Below, piece by piece: positions 47,684 through 56,413 of a stretch of 63,459 nt of DNA. Position numbers and translations under genes: made by a program. Location: positions 1 to 63,459 of the forward strand of contig NZ_LLXT01000046.1 in the NCBI RefSeq assembly GCF_001431625.1, read 5' to 3'. The notes below the pieces were generated by a model. That model was not told the origin of the DNA. It saw only the letters and a list, made by a program, of their open reading frames with translations, and did no database searches. The stretch is from Stenotrophomonas geniculata ATCC 19374 = JCM 13324 (GTDB lineage: Bacteria > Pseudomonadota > Gammaproteobacteria > Xanthomonadales > Xanthomonadaceae). Each line of letters begins with the position of its first letter. Position 1 is the stretch's first letter.

Positions 47684-50329
47684 TCATTTAGAGATCGCTG
47701 CTTTAAGTTGCTCGGTGATGCTGTTGCCCTTCTCGTCCCGCAGCTGGGCCATGAGGTAGACACCTCGGCCGTTGCTCTTAGCGGCCCATAGCTCGCCGAT
47801 CATGCGCTTCTCCTTCTCGGAGTCCGCGGAGTAACGGTCACCACCCTTGTATTCAACGACGAGCAGTCGACCATCTTTAAGCCGCGCCACGAAGTCCGGG
47901 TAGGTGCGCTGCTTGGACGTCGGCATCCAGAACTGGCTCTTGTCCACCAAGTTGCGAACCCAGAACTCCACCTCATCCAGCTGGTCGATGGCCTGGGCGC
48001 AGAGGAACTCCTCACCCACCTTGCCCCCAGCGGTCTTCCATTGAAGATCGCCCACGAGGGGGTAGTAGTGCTTGCGGAAGCGATACGTGCCGCCTTGGTA
48101 GTAGGCATGCGCCGGATACTGGGTCATGTCCGCCGGGTAGGTGAACATCGCACCGGGCTCGTCGCTGACCACGATGTCGGCGTCGGCACCGAACAGCGCT
48201 TGCTGGAAGCCTTCCTTGAGCGCCTCCGCCTTGGCGATCTGAAGCTGCTCGCCGAGCTTCCGTCGGAGCACGAACTGGCCATTGAGCAGTTGCGATAGCG
48301 AGAAGCCCCGATCTTCGGACAGCCCGCTGATGGACCGGCGCAACCACTCCCGCAGCACGGGCTGCTTGACCGCCGGATCACGGATCTTCTGGTCCAGCCA
48401 GCCGACCAAGTCCGCTTGAGTGCGGTCCTTGGCAAAGCCCGGCAGGTAGGTATTCACGTCGTCGTCGATCTTGGTGTAGCTCACTTTCGAATCGACCAGG
48501 TCCACCTCAAAGGTCTGGCTGTCGACGTTGAACTTGAGGCTGGACAGGTCCGGCGGATAGGCCAGCAAGTCCCAGGTGAAGCCCGGCGGCGTGGCGCCGC
48601 TCTCCACGAACTCCAGCTCGCCCTGCTCCATGACCCCCAGCCGCGGCACGCTGAACACCGCGCCGTTCTGGCTAGGGGCTTTGACGGCCTTGGCGGCGAT
48701 CTGGTGCCGCTGGATTGTAGCCGCCGCTTCCTCGCGCTCCTTGGTTGGCACAGCCTTGGTGATCGCTTCCACGGTGGACTCGTCCACCTCGCCCGTGATC
48801 TCCACCGAGCCGCCCTTGCCTTCCTCGTTCGGAGTGAAAACAACGCTGGTCTGGTCCCGAGCAGGGATACCAGTAAGATCCGGTTGTTTGCTCACGGCAA
48901 TGGTGGTCTTGGGCGTCACGGGAACCGGATTGACCTTGCCGCCTCGCAAGTCCAAGCCGGGCCCAGGTGTGGGATCCGCCAGCACCGCGCCCACGGCCTC
49001 CAGCGGGTTGAACCCGATGTCGATGAGCGACTTGGTGAGCTCTGCGGCAGCCAGATTGAACGCCGCAGTGGTGACGTGCGCGTAGGCCTTGTTCATGGCC
49101 TCCTGCTTGCGGCGGGTGGCATACGGCATGCGCAGCACGCGGCCCAGCAGCTGCTGGATGTCCTTGTCGCTCTTGACCTGGGCCACCGAGCAAAAGACGT
49201 AGGCAAAGGAGCAATCCCACCCTTCCTTGAGCGCTTGCTTGGTGATGATGACCTCGATGGGGCAGTCCTTGGCGAACAGGTCCACCCCGTCGATCTCCCG
49301 CTGATCGCCCGTGGCGATGGCAATCGCCTTCTCGGGCACCTTCTCGTTGTCGATGAGGTGCTTCTTGACCTCCTCGACCGTGGCGGTGCCTTTGGCGTTT
49401 TCGGCTTGGATGAGCAGGATCGGCCGGATGTAGTCCGGCTCGCCCAGCGCGGTCTTGCCCAACTCGTTGCGGCGGGCCACAGCGCTGCCCACGGCGACTT
49501 CCCATTGCCCCACGTGCTCCTTGAGCACGACTGGGAACTTGATCATGTCCGCGCCCTTGAGCTCAAAGGCACTGACGCTGACCAGCACGTTGCTCTTACT
49601 GGCTTCCGGCGTGGCCGTGAGCTCCACCACGACCTTGGCACCAAGCCGCTCGTAGACCTGGTAGGACAAGGGCGTGTTGGCATTGTGGGCTTCGTCGGTG
49701 ATGACCAACGGACCGTGAAGTTTCAGCAGATTGGCAAAGGACGCGATGGCCTTTCCCGCCTTGTTCTGCTCCAAGTAGGGCAAATCGGACACGCTGCCGG
49801 CGAAATGGGGCTCTAGGTCCTCGTGGTGCTCATAGACCTTGCGCCCCTCCTGGTTCTCCACGCGCAGCGCGGCCATCGTCGAAATGACCACGCAGACCTT
49901 GGTTCCCAGATCAGCGGGGCGGATGTGGGTGAAGTCCTCCACATCGAACACGGCGACCTTGCCCCCGAACGCCTCGTCCAGTTCTTGCCGGTAGGGGTGT
50001 CGGGGGTTTTTGAAGGCTTCCAGCGTCTGGGTCTTGATCTGGGTGGTGGGGACCATCCACATGACCAGCGGAAACTCGCGCTCGAGGTAGGCGTCACCTG
50101 CCGCCTGGATGATGTGTGCGCCCATGACGGTTTTGCCGCCGCCCGTCGGAATGCGCAGGCACACGTAGGGCGAGGCCTCCAGATGAGGCATGGGTTTGTA
50201 TTGCGTGACCAGACCGGCATCCACGTTCTTCTCAAACGCGGATGCGGCGCCAGTCAGCCGGGCGTCTTCGAGGAACTGGGCCAGGCTGGACAGGGCCCGC
50301 TGCTGATACACCTTGAGGGAGAGAGCCAT
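47684..50329 (-). CDS. res: Type III restriction enzyme, Res subunit
   Basis: 881 residues from the ATG at 50329. N-terminal SF2 helicase/translocase: CLRIPTGGGKTVMGAH (Walker A), VITDEAHN (Walker B), ELTATPEASKSN (motif III) and QQLLGRVLRMP (motif VI). C-terminal nuclease: YPDFVARLKDGRLLVVEYKGGDR, which gives P-D...E-x-K. Cuts unmodified DNA after ATP-driven movement, together with Mod. Starts two bases after the Mod stop. Confidence 0.93.
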   Translation of the reverse strand: MALSLKVYQQRALSSLAQFLEDARLTGAASAFEKNVDAGLVTQYKPMPHLEASPYVCLRIPTGGGKTVMGAHIIQAAGDAYLEREFPLVMWMVPTTQIKTQTLEAFKNPRHPYRQELDEAFGGKVAVFDVEDFTHIRPADLGTKVCVVISTMAALRVENQEGRKVYEHHEDLEPHFAGSVSDLPYLEQNKAGKAIASFANLLKLHGPLVITDEAHNANTPLSYQVYERLGAKVVVELTATPEASKSNVLVSVSAFELKGADMIKFPVVLKEHVGQWEVAVGSAVARRNELGKTALGEPDYIRPILLIQAENAKGTATVEEVKKHLIDNEKVPEKAIAIATGDQREIDGVDLFAKDCPIEVIITKQALKEGWDCSFAYVFCSVAQVKSDKDIQQLLGRVLRMPYATRRKQEAMNKAYAHVTTAAFNLAAAELTKSLIDIGFNPLEAVGAVLADPTPGPGLDLRGGKVNPVPVTPKTTIAVSKQPDLTGIPARDQTSVVFTPNEEGKGGSVEITGEVDESTVEAITKAVPTKEREEAAATIQRHQIAAKAVKAPSQNGAVFSVPRLGVMEQGELEFVESGATPPGFTWDLLAYPPDLSSLKFNVDSQTFEVDLVDSKVSYTKIDDDVNTYLPGFAKDRTQADLVGWLDQKIRDPAVKQPVLREWLRRSISGLSEDRGFSLSQLLNGQFVLRRKLGEQLQIAKAEALKEGFQQALFGADADIVVSDEPGAMFTYPADMTQYPAHAYYQGGTYRFRKHYYPLVGDLQWKTAGGKVGEEFLCAQAIDQLDEVEFWVRNLVDKSQFWMPTSKQRTYPDFVARLKDGRLLVVEYKGGDRYSADSEKEKRMIGELWAAKSNGRGVYLMAQLRDEKGNSITEQLKAAISK

Positions 50330-50331
50330 GC

Positions 50332-51987
50332 TTAGCGTGCCTTGATGTCGTAGGGGGTCTGTTTGAAGGTGATCTGGAGTTCTTCCAGACGCTCCTTTGG
50401 CAAGTCGCAGGACTCCCCGTAGATCACCTTGGGCCCGTCAAAGGGCTGCAGGCCTTTCAACACCCGCTTGGTCAGCACGTTGCCGCCGGTCTTGCTCTCA
50501 TCGCCCAAAATGCCGTTGAACAGCAGGTAGTAGCCGATCCCATGGTGCTCACCCAGGAACGACTGCTTCGGGGCTCGAGTGGAGCGTGCGGCACCAGTCT
50601 CGGCGAACCAGACGTGGGCGGCCAGGTGCTCGAACTTGATGCCGTCGCGGATGTGACCCTCGTCATCGAACACGGGCACGCCGAGCTTGTAGAAGCGAAA
50701 GCCACCGCCACCTTTCCAACCGACTTCTTTCGAAATACCTGATTGCTCTCCTTCCACAACGGATACAAGCCTCGCTTGGCAATGGCTTCGCGCCTGGTCA
50801 CCTCGCTCAATACCAACAAACCTGCGATTGAGCTTCAAAGCAACTGCTGCTGTCGTCCCGCTTCCAAGAAAACTATCGAGAACAAGGTCCCCAGGTTTAG
50901 TCGTTAACTCAATGCAACGACGCAGGAGCCGCTCGGGCTTTTTACCTTTCTTAAATGTCACGCCGCCCTCGCCAGCAATACCCTCCCACGAGATATCACT
51001 CCAGATATTCGTAAGCATTGAGGAGGCGACAGGCTCTCCATCAATCTCAACAACGTTCTTGCTGTAGAAAAGGATTTGCTGACCGTCCAAGATGTAGACC
51101 GTATCGAGCGATTCGCCCCGCTCCAGCTTTAGAACCTCACCAGGTCGACTGAGAGACTCTTTCTTTAGATCAACGATTGCCTGACCCGCACCGGAGTCGC
51201 TAATGGATGCTAAGCGGCAGACTTGGCTTGAGTTCTTCAGAACCCACTTGTCGAAGTGCTGGAGAATAGACTTAGGGTGTTTGATCCTTGCGTTCCGTGG
51301 CACCTCAGCGTATTTATCGGCAAGAGACGAAAACCTCCATTCACTCTCAGGCAAATCCCGGTTCTCCAGCCAAAGGTTGTAGGCATAATCAACACCGCGT
51401 GGAATGCGGGCACTTACGTCTTCAAACTTCTCTTTGTTCTTGGCATACCAAAGAATGTATTCCGATGCTTTGAATACACCAGGATTGACAGTGCTAAATG
51501 CAGAAGGAGAGCGGGCAGCGATAGTTATCCTGTTGACGAAGTTGGACCGGCCAAAAATCTCATCCAGCATCACCTTCGCATAGTCAACCTCGTTATCGTC
51601 CAGATGAAGAAAAAGAGATCCCTTCTCTGAAACAAGCTCGTGGATGAGTTCGAGCCTGGCATACATCATTGACAACCAAATCGAATGCTCGAAGTTGTCG
51701 TCGTATTTCGGGAACATCGCTCCGGTATTGAACGGCGGGTCTATGTAGACGCAACCAACCTGGCCGGCGTAGTAAGGCAGCAACGCCTTCAACGCATCCA
51801 GGTTGTCGCCCTCGATCAGCATGTTGGGAGCGTCCACCTCCCCATAGGACAAGCTTGCCACCGGCTCCAAGAGTCGATAGGGCGTCAGGGCGGAGCGGGT
51901 CAGGTCCTCATCACGGTCGGACCAGTTGAGCAGTGGCATCGAATACATCCCCTCGAACAGGCTCCAAGTATCCTTCAACGGGTGCAT
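50332..51987 (-). CDS. mod: Type III DNA methyltransferase, Mod subunit
   Basis: 551 residues from the ATG at 51987; a TTG three codons earlier is possible. DPPFNTG (motif IV, residues 83-89) precedes DSFLGSGTTAA (motif I, about 375), the beta-class order of type III Mod. The centre (about 130-340, DNA about 50.9-51.6 kb) is visibly richer in A/T and in Lys/Ser/Asn than the ends. That fits a swapped target-recognition region. N6-adenine methylation of the Res recognition site is expected. Confidence 0.92.
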   Translation of the reverse strand: MHPLKDTWSLFEGMYSMPLLNWSDRDEDLTRSALTPYRLLEPVASLSYGEVDAPNMLIEGDNLDALKALLPYYAGQVGCVYIDPPFNTGAMFPKYDDNFEHSIWLSMMYARLELIHELVSEKGSLFLHLDDNEVDYAKVMLDEIFGRSNFVNRITIAARSPSAFSTVNPGVFKASEYILWYAKNKEKFEDVSARIPRGVDYAYNLWLENRDLPESEWRFSSLADKYAEVPRNARIKHPKSILQHFDKWVLKNSSQVCRLASISDSGAGQAIVDLKKESLSRPGEVLKLERGESLDTVYILDGQQILFYSKNVVEIDGEPVASSMLTNIWSDISWEGIAGEGGVTFKKGKKPERLLRRCIELTTKPGDLVLDSFLGSGTTAAVALKLNRRFVGIERGDQARSHCQARLVSVVEGEQSGISKEVGWKGGGGFRFYKLGVPVFDDEGHIRDGIKFEHLAAHVWFAETGAARSTRAPKQSFLGEHHGIGYYLLFNGILGDESKTGGNVLTKRVLKGLQPFDGPKVIYGESCDLPKERLEELQITFKQTPYDIKAR

Positions 51988-52118
51988 TTGGGCCAATCCC
52001 TAAGGGACCATCCGGCTCTAAATCATTGATCGAAATGAGCTTTGCGAAATAGGAAACCGGCGGGGCTTTAGAGCCTGACGACGCATCGGCACTTGGGCCT
52101 GGAGATATGTCTCGGCTA

Positions 52119-52598
52119 CTACGTGCTGAGGCCCGCATTCCTGCAGTAGCGATACACGGCCGAGCTGCTCACCCCGAGCTCCCGCGCCAACTGAGCCCGG
52201 CTGACCTCCTTTAAGCGAGCCCGAACCTGGTCCAGGGCCAGCCCCCGCAAGGTGCGGTGCTCCGGCCCTTTCAGGACGCGCCCCAACCAAAGGGCTTGGC
52301 GGTCCAGGCCGATGGTGGCCGGCGACACGCCCAAGCGCTGGGCCACCTCGACCGAGGTCAGCCCGGCTCGGACCAGCCGCTGCACCTGCTGGCGACGCTC
52401 AGCGAGCTCGCGGGCTTGGCGGTCCCGGAACGCCTGCCGTCCGGAGCCCGCCAGGCGGTGCCGCCGGACAAAGCGGTTCACGGCTTGGTGGGTGACGCCC
52501 AGGCGTTGGGCCAAGGCGCGCTGAGTCCCCCCTTCGTCCAGCAAGGATTGAACCTGGGCCGGGGAGCGGCCGCCGAGGAAGCCTTTGCGTGGAATCAT
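52119..52598 (-). CDS. Tandem helix-turn-helix repeat protein (three HTH units)
   Basis: 159 residues, nearly all HTH. Unit A: VQSLLDEGGTQRALAQRLGVTHQAVNRFVRRHRL (about 14-48). Unit B: QVQRLVRAGLTSVEVAQRLGVSPATIGLDRQALWLGRVL (about 70-108). Unit A': VRARLKEVSRAQLARELGVSSSAVYRYCRNAGL (about 123-157). The A-B-A' order equals the central part of the larger neighbour (52595-53710), so it is a paralog or broken-off relative. ATG at 52598 overlaps the neighbour's stop. No catalytic domain; DNA binding is expected. It lies 131 bp upstream of the type III Mod gene on the same strand. Confidence 0.7.
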   Translation of the reverse strand: MIPRKGFLGGRSPAQVQSLLDEGGTQRALAQRLGVTHQAVNRFVRRHRLAGSGRQAFRDRQARELAERRQQVQRLVRAGLTSVEVAQRLGVSPATIGLDRQALWLGRVLKGPEHRTLRGLALDQVRARLKEVSRAQLARELGVSSSAVYRYCRNAGLST

Positions 52599-53710
52599 GA
52601 TGGAGCGGCCTGACGACGTCGCCCATCGCGCGGCGCTTTGAGACCTGCTCTTTTCATGTAAACAGATATAGACGACGCGCTGACCCCAAGATGCAGAGCC
52701 ACAGCGTTGGCCGTCTGGAATCGGACGAGCAGGATCTCGACCTCTGCTCGACTCAAGCCCGAGAGGGTCATTTTCTCCGCCGGTTTACGCATGCCCGGAA
52801 GCTTCAGCGGTTTGCGGTCGGTCGATGGTGTGTTGGCCTGGCGGCATCGCCCGTCCCGTGGCGCTTTGAGGCCGGCTCTCTTCATGTAAGAGGACACATG
52901 CGCCCCACTGGTTCCGAGATGCAACGCCACTGCCTTGATGGTCTGGAATCGAGCAAGAAGGGCCTCGATCTCTGCTCGACTCAAGCCCAAAAGGGTCATT
53001 TTCTCTGCCGGCAGACGCACACGCGGCAGCTTCAGCGCTTTGCGGTCGGCCGTTATGCACGCGTATGGCACGGCCAACTGTTGCGCCATTTCAGACACCG
53101 ATAGGCCGGCCTCGCTCAACCGGCGCACCTCTTTGCGCCGAGCCAGAACAACCGCCTTCTTTCCGTTTTGCGGTATGTCCAGTTCGTATTTCTTGCAAAA
53201 CAGGCTAACCGCTTGCTGCGTGACGCCGATCCGAGCCGCCACACGGGTGCGGGTGCCCAGTTCGTGGAGCAGGCTCAGCACTTCCTCAACCGAGTGCCCT
53301 GCAATGCTCCTCGGTTGTCGTTGGCAGACCGGCAACCGCAGTCCAAGGGCTTGAGCATCTTTCTGCAAGGTGTAAACAGCCACCCCGAGGAACCTTGCGA
53401 TGTCCTTTCGTGCCATGCCGGCCTGAATGCAGGCGCGGACCGCATAGCGGCGTTGGCTCACATACGCCCGGTAGCGCTCCGAGGGCATGGCATCCGCAGG
53501 ATCCACACGCTGGGCGTGCTCGATTTGCTCCGCTTCGCCGTGTGCGTTGCGGTGCGCGGCCAGGGCGTCGTCCACGTCCTTGCTGAAAGGCGTGTTGCGT
53601 TGGGCTGCGTCGTAGATGGCCCGGATGTCTGCGGGCATCGGCAACAGCTCGATGCCATCCGGCCCGGGAAGAACGCCTGGGGCAAACAAGGTGGACGGCT
53701 CGCGTGTCAT
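52595..53710 (-). CDS. Tandem helix-turn-helix repeat protein (five HTH units)
   Basis: 371 residues. After a 75-residue start come HTH-like units: RRYAVRACIQAGMARKDIARFLGVAVYTLQKDAQALGL (about 86-123), VLSLLHELGTRTRVAARIGVTQQAVSLFCKKYEL (142-176), VRRLSEAGLSVSEMAQQLAVPYACITADRKALKLPRVRL (193-232), IEALLARFQTIKAVALHLGTSGAHVSSYMKRAGLKAPRDGR (246-286) and VEILLVRFQTANAVALHLGVSASSISVYMKRAGLKAPRDGR (323-363). The last two, with their PAEKMTL(L/S)GLSRAE(I/V)E linkers, are a recent internal duplication. No resolvase or other catalytic domain is seen. Overlaps genes on both sides. Confidence 0.7.
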   Translation of the reverse strand: MTREPSTLFAPGVLPGPDGIELLPMPADIRAIYDAAQRNTPFSKDVDDALAAHRNAHGEAEQIEHAQRVDPADAMPSERYRAYVSQRRYAVRACIQAGMARKDIARFLGVAVYTLQKDAQALGLRLPVCQRQPRSIAGHSVEEVLSLLHELGTRTRVAARIGVTQQAVSLFCKKYELDIPQNGKKAVVLARRKEVRRLSEAGLSVSEMAQQLAVPYACITADRKALKLPRVRLPAEKMTLLGLSRAEIEALLARFQTIKAVALHLGTSGAHVSSYMKRAGLKAPRDGRCRQANTPSTDRKPLKLPGMRKPAEKMTLSGLSRAEVEILLVRFQTANAVALHLGVSASSISVYMKRAGLKAPRDGRRRQAAPS

Positions 53711-54021
53711 CGGCCCACCCAGTAGCCCAGCCCCGCGCTAAGCAAGGTGGCCGCGTATAGAGCGGCGTCCTCAGCGCTGGAAATGTTGAGGGCCATTACC
53801 ACCGCCCCGAATGCGAGCGTGAGGACGCAACCCGCGAAGATCCCCCCAAAAATCGCGAAATCCACGTAGAGCGATGCGTCGCGCTTCCCGGCGCAGAAAA
53901 GGGCCAGCGATTGCTTTACGGTCGGGTAAGTCAACGCGATCATAAAAGAGAGAAACGCCGCCGAGCAGAGAAACACAGCAAGGACCAGCACGGAAATAAC
54001 TAGCATCGTCAACGCACTCAT
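53707..54021 (-). CDS. Membrane protein
   Basis: 104 residues, ATG at 54021 overlapping the next gene's start and the previous stop (ATGA on both sides). Three or four hydrophobic helices (about 4-30, 52-76, 82-101). Unknown function in the 55529-52119 operon. Confidence 0.5.
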   Translation of the reverse strand: MSALTMLVISVLVLAVFLCSAAFLSFMIALTYPTVKQSLALFCAGKRDASLYVDFAIFGGIFAGCVLTLAFGAVVMALNISSAEDAALYAATLLSAGLGYWVGR

Positions 54022-54338
54022 CCGCGCGACCTCCCCTTGCCCCAGAAAAAGGCCAGCAGACAGAGCACCGCGACCGTGCCGAGGACAAACAGGCCTCCCC
54101 CGGTGGCGAGCTGGTGCCAGACGCTGAAGGTGGCTTGGGCCAAGAACGCGGCGATGACCACCATCCCAACTCCAAACAGCCCGCCATGGATCACGACGCG
54201 GCCGTGCGTGCGAGCGTCTCGCTCACCGCCTCTTACCCGTTGCCAGGCTGCCTTAGCGTCGCCAAAGCGCTTGAACGTCCAGAGCGGGACCAGGACCATG
54301 AGGCCAAGCAGGGTCAGCAGAAGGATCGCGCTCACCAT
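54018..54338 (-). CDS. Membrane protein
   Basis: 106 residues from the ATG at 54338. Helices at about 2-20 (VSAILLLTLLGLMVLVPLW), 50-72 and 82-99, with a basic central loop (KAAWQRVRGGERDARTHGR). The start lies within the end of gene 54332-54571 (ATGGTGA), indicating coupling. Function unknown. Confidence 0.5.
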   Translation of the reverse strand: MVSAILLLTLLGLMVLVPLWTFKRFGDAKAAWQRVRGGERDARTHGRVVIHGGLFGVGMVVIAAFLAQATFSVWHQLATGGGLFVLGTVAVLCLLAFFWGKGRSRG

Positions 54339-54571
54339 GGGCGGCCTCCCGCGCGACTCCTCAGCGGGCGCGCCTGGAAGGTGAGAGGTTGGCCCCACTG
54401 GCTGGGCTTGAGATTCCACGCCATTGGCAGGTGGTGCAGCTCGTGAGGTTGCGCAGGGGAGCAGTCCATGCCATCCAGGATTTGGAGCGCAAAGGGAAGC
54501 GCACGGAGTTCCTCGGCCAAAGAGTCCATGCCGTCCCAGACAAAGGCCCCAGCCGAAATAGATATAGCCAT
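54332..54571 (-). CDS. Hypothetical protein
   Basis: 79 residues, ATG at 54571 overlapping the methyltransferase stop (TGATGG). MAISISAGAFVWDGMDSLAEELRALPFALQILDGMDCSPAQPHELHHLPMAW; no recognised domain. Supported mainly by overlaps with both neighbours. Confidence 0.45.
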   Translation of the reverse strand: MAISISAGAFVWDGMDSLAEELRALPFALQILDGMDCSPAQPHELHHLPMAWNLKPSQWGQPLTFQARPLRSRAGGRPW

Positions 54572-55056
54572 CAGCGCTGCCCCTTCATAAAGCAGATCCA
54601 GTGCGTCGCTGCACGCTTGCCGCTGGGGTGACCGAACAGGGGCCTCTCATCCGTCAGTGCCAAGATTTCGCTGACCTTGATCTGGGTTTCGTTCCACTTG
54701 AAGACCAGCACCCCCGAAGGCTCCAGCACGCGAAAGCATTCGGCGAACCCGGCTCGCAGGTCTTCGCGCCAAGTGCTGGGGTTGAGGCAGCCATACTTGG
54801 CGCGCATCCAGCTTTGCTCCCCCGCTTTGCGCAAGTGAGGCGGATCGAACACGACCAGCTTGAAGCGCCCGTCCGGGAATGGCAGGGCTCGAAAGTCCAT
54901 GCCCTGGTCCGGGCGAACTTCCAGGTGCCGGCCGTCGCACAGTGTGTGTTCCTCGGAACGGATGTCGCCGTAAATGGCGCGCTCGTCGGCTCGGTCGAAC
55001 CAAAACATGCGGCTACCGCAACACGGGTCTAGCACTGCTTGAGTGGAGCCATCCAT
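54571..55056 (-). CDS. SAM-dependent methyltransferase (phage/plasmid DNA methylase-like)
   Basis: 161 residues. VLDPCCGSRMFWFDR (SAM-binding motif I variant D-P-x-C-G-S-R), FPDGRFKLVVFDPPHL (DPPH motif IV) and FAECFRVLEPSGVLVFKWNET. This short form is common on phages and plasmids; the target base is unknown. Coupled to the glycine-zipper gene upstream and to the small gene downstream. Confidence 0.75.
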   Translation of the reverse strand: MDGSTQAVLDPCCGSRMFWFDRADERAIYGDIRSEEHTLCDGRHLEVRPDQGMDFRALPFPDGRFKLVVFDPPHLRKAGEQSWMRAKYGCLNPSTWREDLRAGFAECFRVLEPSGVLVFKWNETQIKVSEILALTDERPLFGHPSGKRAATHWICFMKGQR

Positions 55057-55529
55057 CAGCGCTGCCCCTCAATCGGCACAACGCGGGTCTTGCTGCCCCT
55101 ACCCGTCAAGAACACCTTGTCACCGGCGCGGATCGGCAGGTCATCGGCCTGAACAATGGCAATGACTTTTCCGGTCTCCAGATGGCGGACATACACTTCC
55201 ATCCCGCGGCGCTTGCTCACCCCGTTTTGGATGGCCGTGCCGGCGACGCCCCCAATCACCCCACCCGCCACCCTGGCGGCGCTGCGGTAGTCGCCTTTGA
55301 CCTCGCGAGCGGCCCCATAACCCACGGCCGCGCCGATGGCGGAACCGGCGTTGAGGCGATTGTCAGATTTGATGTCCACGCTGCGGACCATCAGCACCTC
55401 GCCCAGGCGGGCGTTCTGAACGGACAAGGTTTCGCTGGCGCCGTATCGGCGGGCGGAAGTAGTGTCAGCAGCCGAGGCCGTCAAGGGGAGCAGGCCGACA
55501 AGGGCCAGAGAAAGAACCAAAACGCGCAT
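55056..55529 (-). CDS. Glycine-zipper outer-membrane-type protein (SlyB-like)
   Basis: 157 residues, signal peptide MRVLVLSLALVGLLPLTASA. The centre has a glycine-zipper stretch (LNAGSAIGAAVGYGAAREV...ARVAGGVIGGVAGTAIQNGVSKRRG) as in SlyB/PcP lipoproteins, although no lipobox cysteine is present. The C-terminal strand is VYVRHLETGKVIAIVQADDLPIRAGDKVFL. First gene of the operon 55529-52119; AAGGAGG lies six bases before the ATG. Confidence 0.7.
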   Translation of the reverse strand: MRVLVLSLALVGLLPLTASAADTTSARRYGASETLSVQNARLGEVLMVRSVDIKSDNRLNAGSAIGAAVGYGAAREVKGDYRSAARVAGGVIGGVAGTAIQNGVSKRRGMEVYVRHLETGKVIAIVQADDLPIRAGDKVFLTGRGSKTRVVPIEGQR

Positions 55530-55559
55530 GAGGCCTCCTTTTTTGAATGGGTTGCACCA

Positions 55560-55587
55560 TCCATAACAAAAGGTTTGGTTTGCGCAA
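55560..55587 (-). promoter_or_regulatory. Promoter of operon 55529-52119
   Basis: Minus strand TTGCGC (55587-55582), 16-bp spacer, TATGGA (55565-55560). The same sequence and spacing are found before the lipoprotein gene at 56077-56104; no TTTAGTC box. Confidence 0.55.
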
Positions 55588-55599
55588 GGGGATCTGGAA

Positions 55600-55626
55600 A
55601 AGAAAGAGGCGGCTTTCGCCGCCTTT
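55600..55626 (-). terminator. Rho-independent terminator
   Basis: AGGCGGC-TTTC-GCCGCCT hairpin with TCTTTCTTTTC after it on the minus strand, a few bases beyond the end of the lipoprotein frame and before the next promoter. Confidence 0.7.
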
Positions 55627-55630
55627 CTCG

Positions 55631-56046
55631 TTACTTACAGGGATGCGCTTCCGAAATATCCGACGCGACGGCATCCCTCCCAACACCGCGAACACAAACG
55701 GCCGGCGGTGAAAGCCGTGGCTGGTCGCCAGCCCGCACGATCAACCGGGTGGTTCGGCCGAGAACGTCAACGGCCACTGCCAACGAACGGCCGTCGCTCC
55801 AAGGACGGTCGAAGGAGCCTTCGAGCTGAACCCTTCCTTCTTGGACCTTCTCCCAAGCGATACCCCCGGCATTGAGAAGGCTGGGGAAATCGTCCAGGGT
55901 CGCGCCCTTGGGCAGGTCTACCTCCCCCAACAGGTCACGGAAGTGGCCGCAGTTTCGCTCTCAAGTGGAGCAGTGCCGGGCTGACTGGAACACCCCGCAG
56001 AGAGCAGCAACGCACCGGCGATGGCCGACAAACAAAGATTGCGCAT
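55631..56046 (-). pseudogene. Lipoprotein gene with a frameshift
   Basis: From the ATG at 56046: MRNLCLSAIAGALLLSAGC|SSQPG, a lipoprotein signal with lipobox LSAGC, then ESETAATSVTCWGR and a stop at 55918. A second frame continues from there: FRDLLGEVDLPKGATLDDFPSLLNAGGIAWEKVQEGRVQLEG, reading to 55631. One indel near 55935-55955 would restore a protein of about 137 residues. May be a sequencing error or true decay. Confidence 0.55.
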
Positions 56047-56076
56047 AGATCCTCCTTTTTTGTGTGAGTAGAAATA

Positions 56077-56104
56077 CCCATAACAAAGAAAAGGGGATGC
56101 GCAA
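56077..56104 (-). promoter_or_regulatory. Promoter of lipoprotein gene
   Basis: Minus strand TTGCGC (56104-56099), 16 bp, TATGGG (56082-56077). A duplicate of the 55560 promoter, including CCCC just upstream and the downstream A/T pattern. Confidence 0.55.
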
Positions 56105-56114
56105 GGGGCTGCAA

Positions 56115-56142
56115 AGAGAAAAGGGTGGCGTTCGCCACCCCT
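56115..56142 (-). terminator. Rho-independent terminator
   Basis: GGGTGGCG-tt-CGCCACCC, followed on the minus strand by TTTTCTCTTT. It shields the lipoprotein promoter from upstream transcription. Confidence 0.7.
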
Positions 56143-56413
56143 CTCAATCCAGCGTAAGAAGCTCAAGAAACAACATGGCGCTTAGTTAAACGGCCTAGGA
56201 AATCACTAACCAAGCATTCTTTCAACCCCGACGACGGCAAACGTCGGAAACCAAGGATTATAACAACAGCAAGGATAACCACCCAACCACCTTCTAACCG
56301 CTCACCCTGGAAAAGTTCTCAGTTAGAAGTAGAGGAATCGGACCACAGCCGGGACTTCCCCCAGCACATTCATTTCTAACTCGAAACCTCAAAAGGTCAA
56401 CCCCCTACCTGCG
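56143..56413. other. Intergenic region downstream of ArdC
   Basis: About 270 bp of lower G+C than its neighbours. A CCGACG...CGTCGG hairpin near 56229-56248 and TTCTAAC/GTTAGAA words near 56294, 56321 and 56374 are present. No gene recognised. Could hold a small RNA or a transfer-origin-like site, but nothing decisive is seen. Confidence 0.3.

Noticed and set aside
48416..49816. Plus-strand frame opposite Res
   Set aside because: His/Arg/Leu-rich mirror frame of the restriction subunit.
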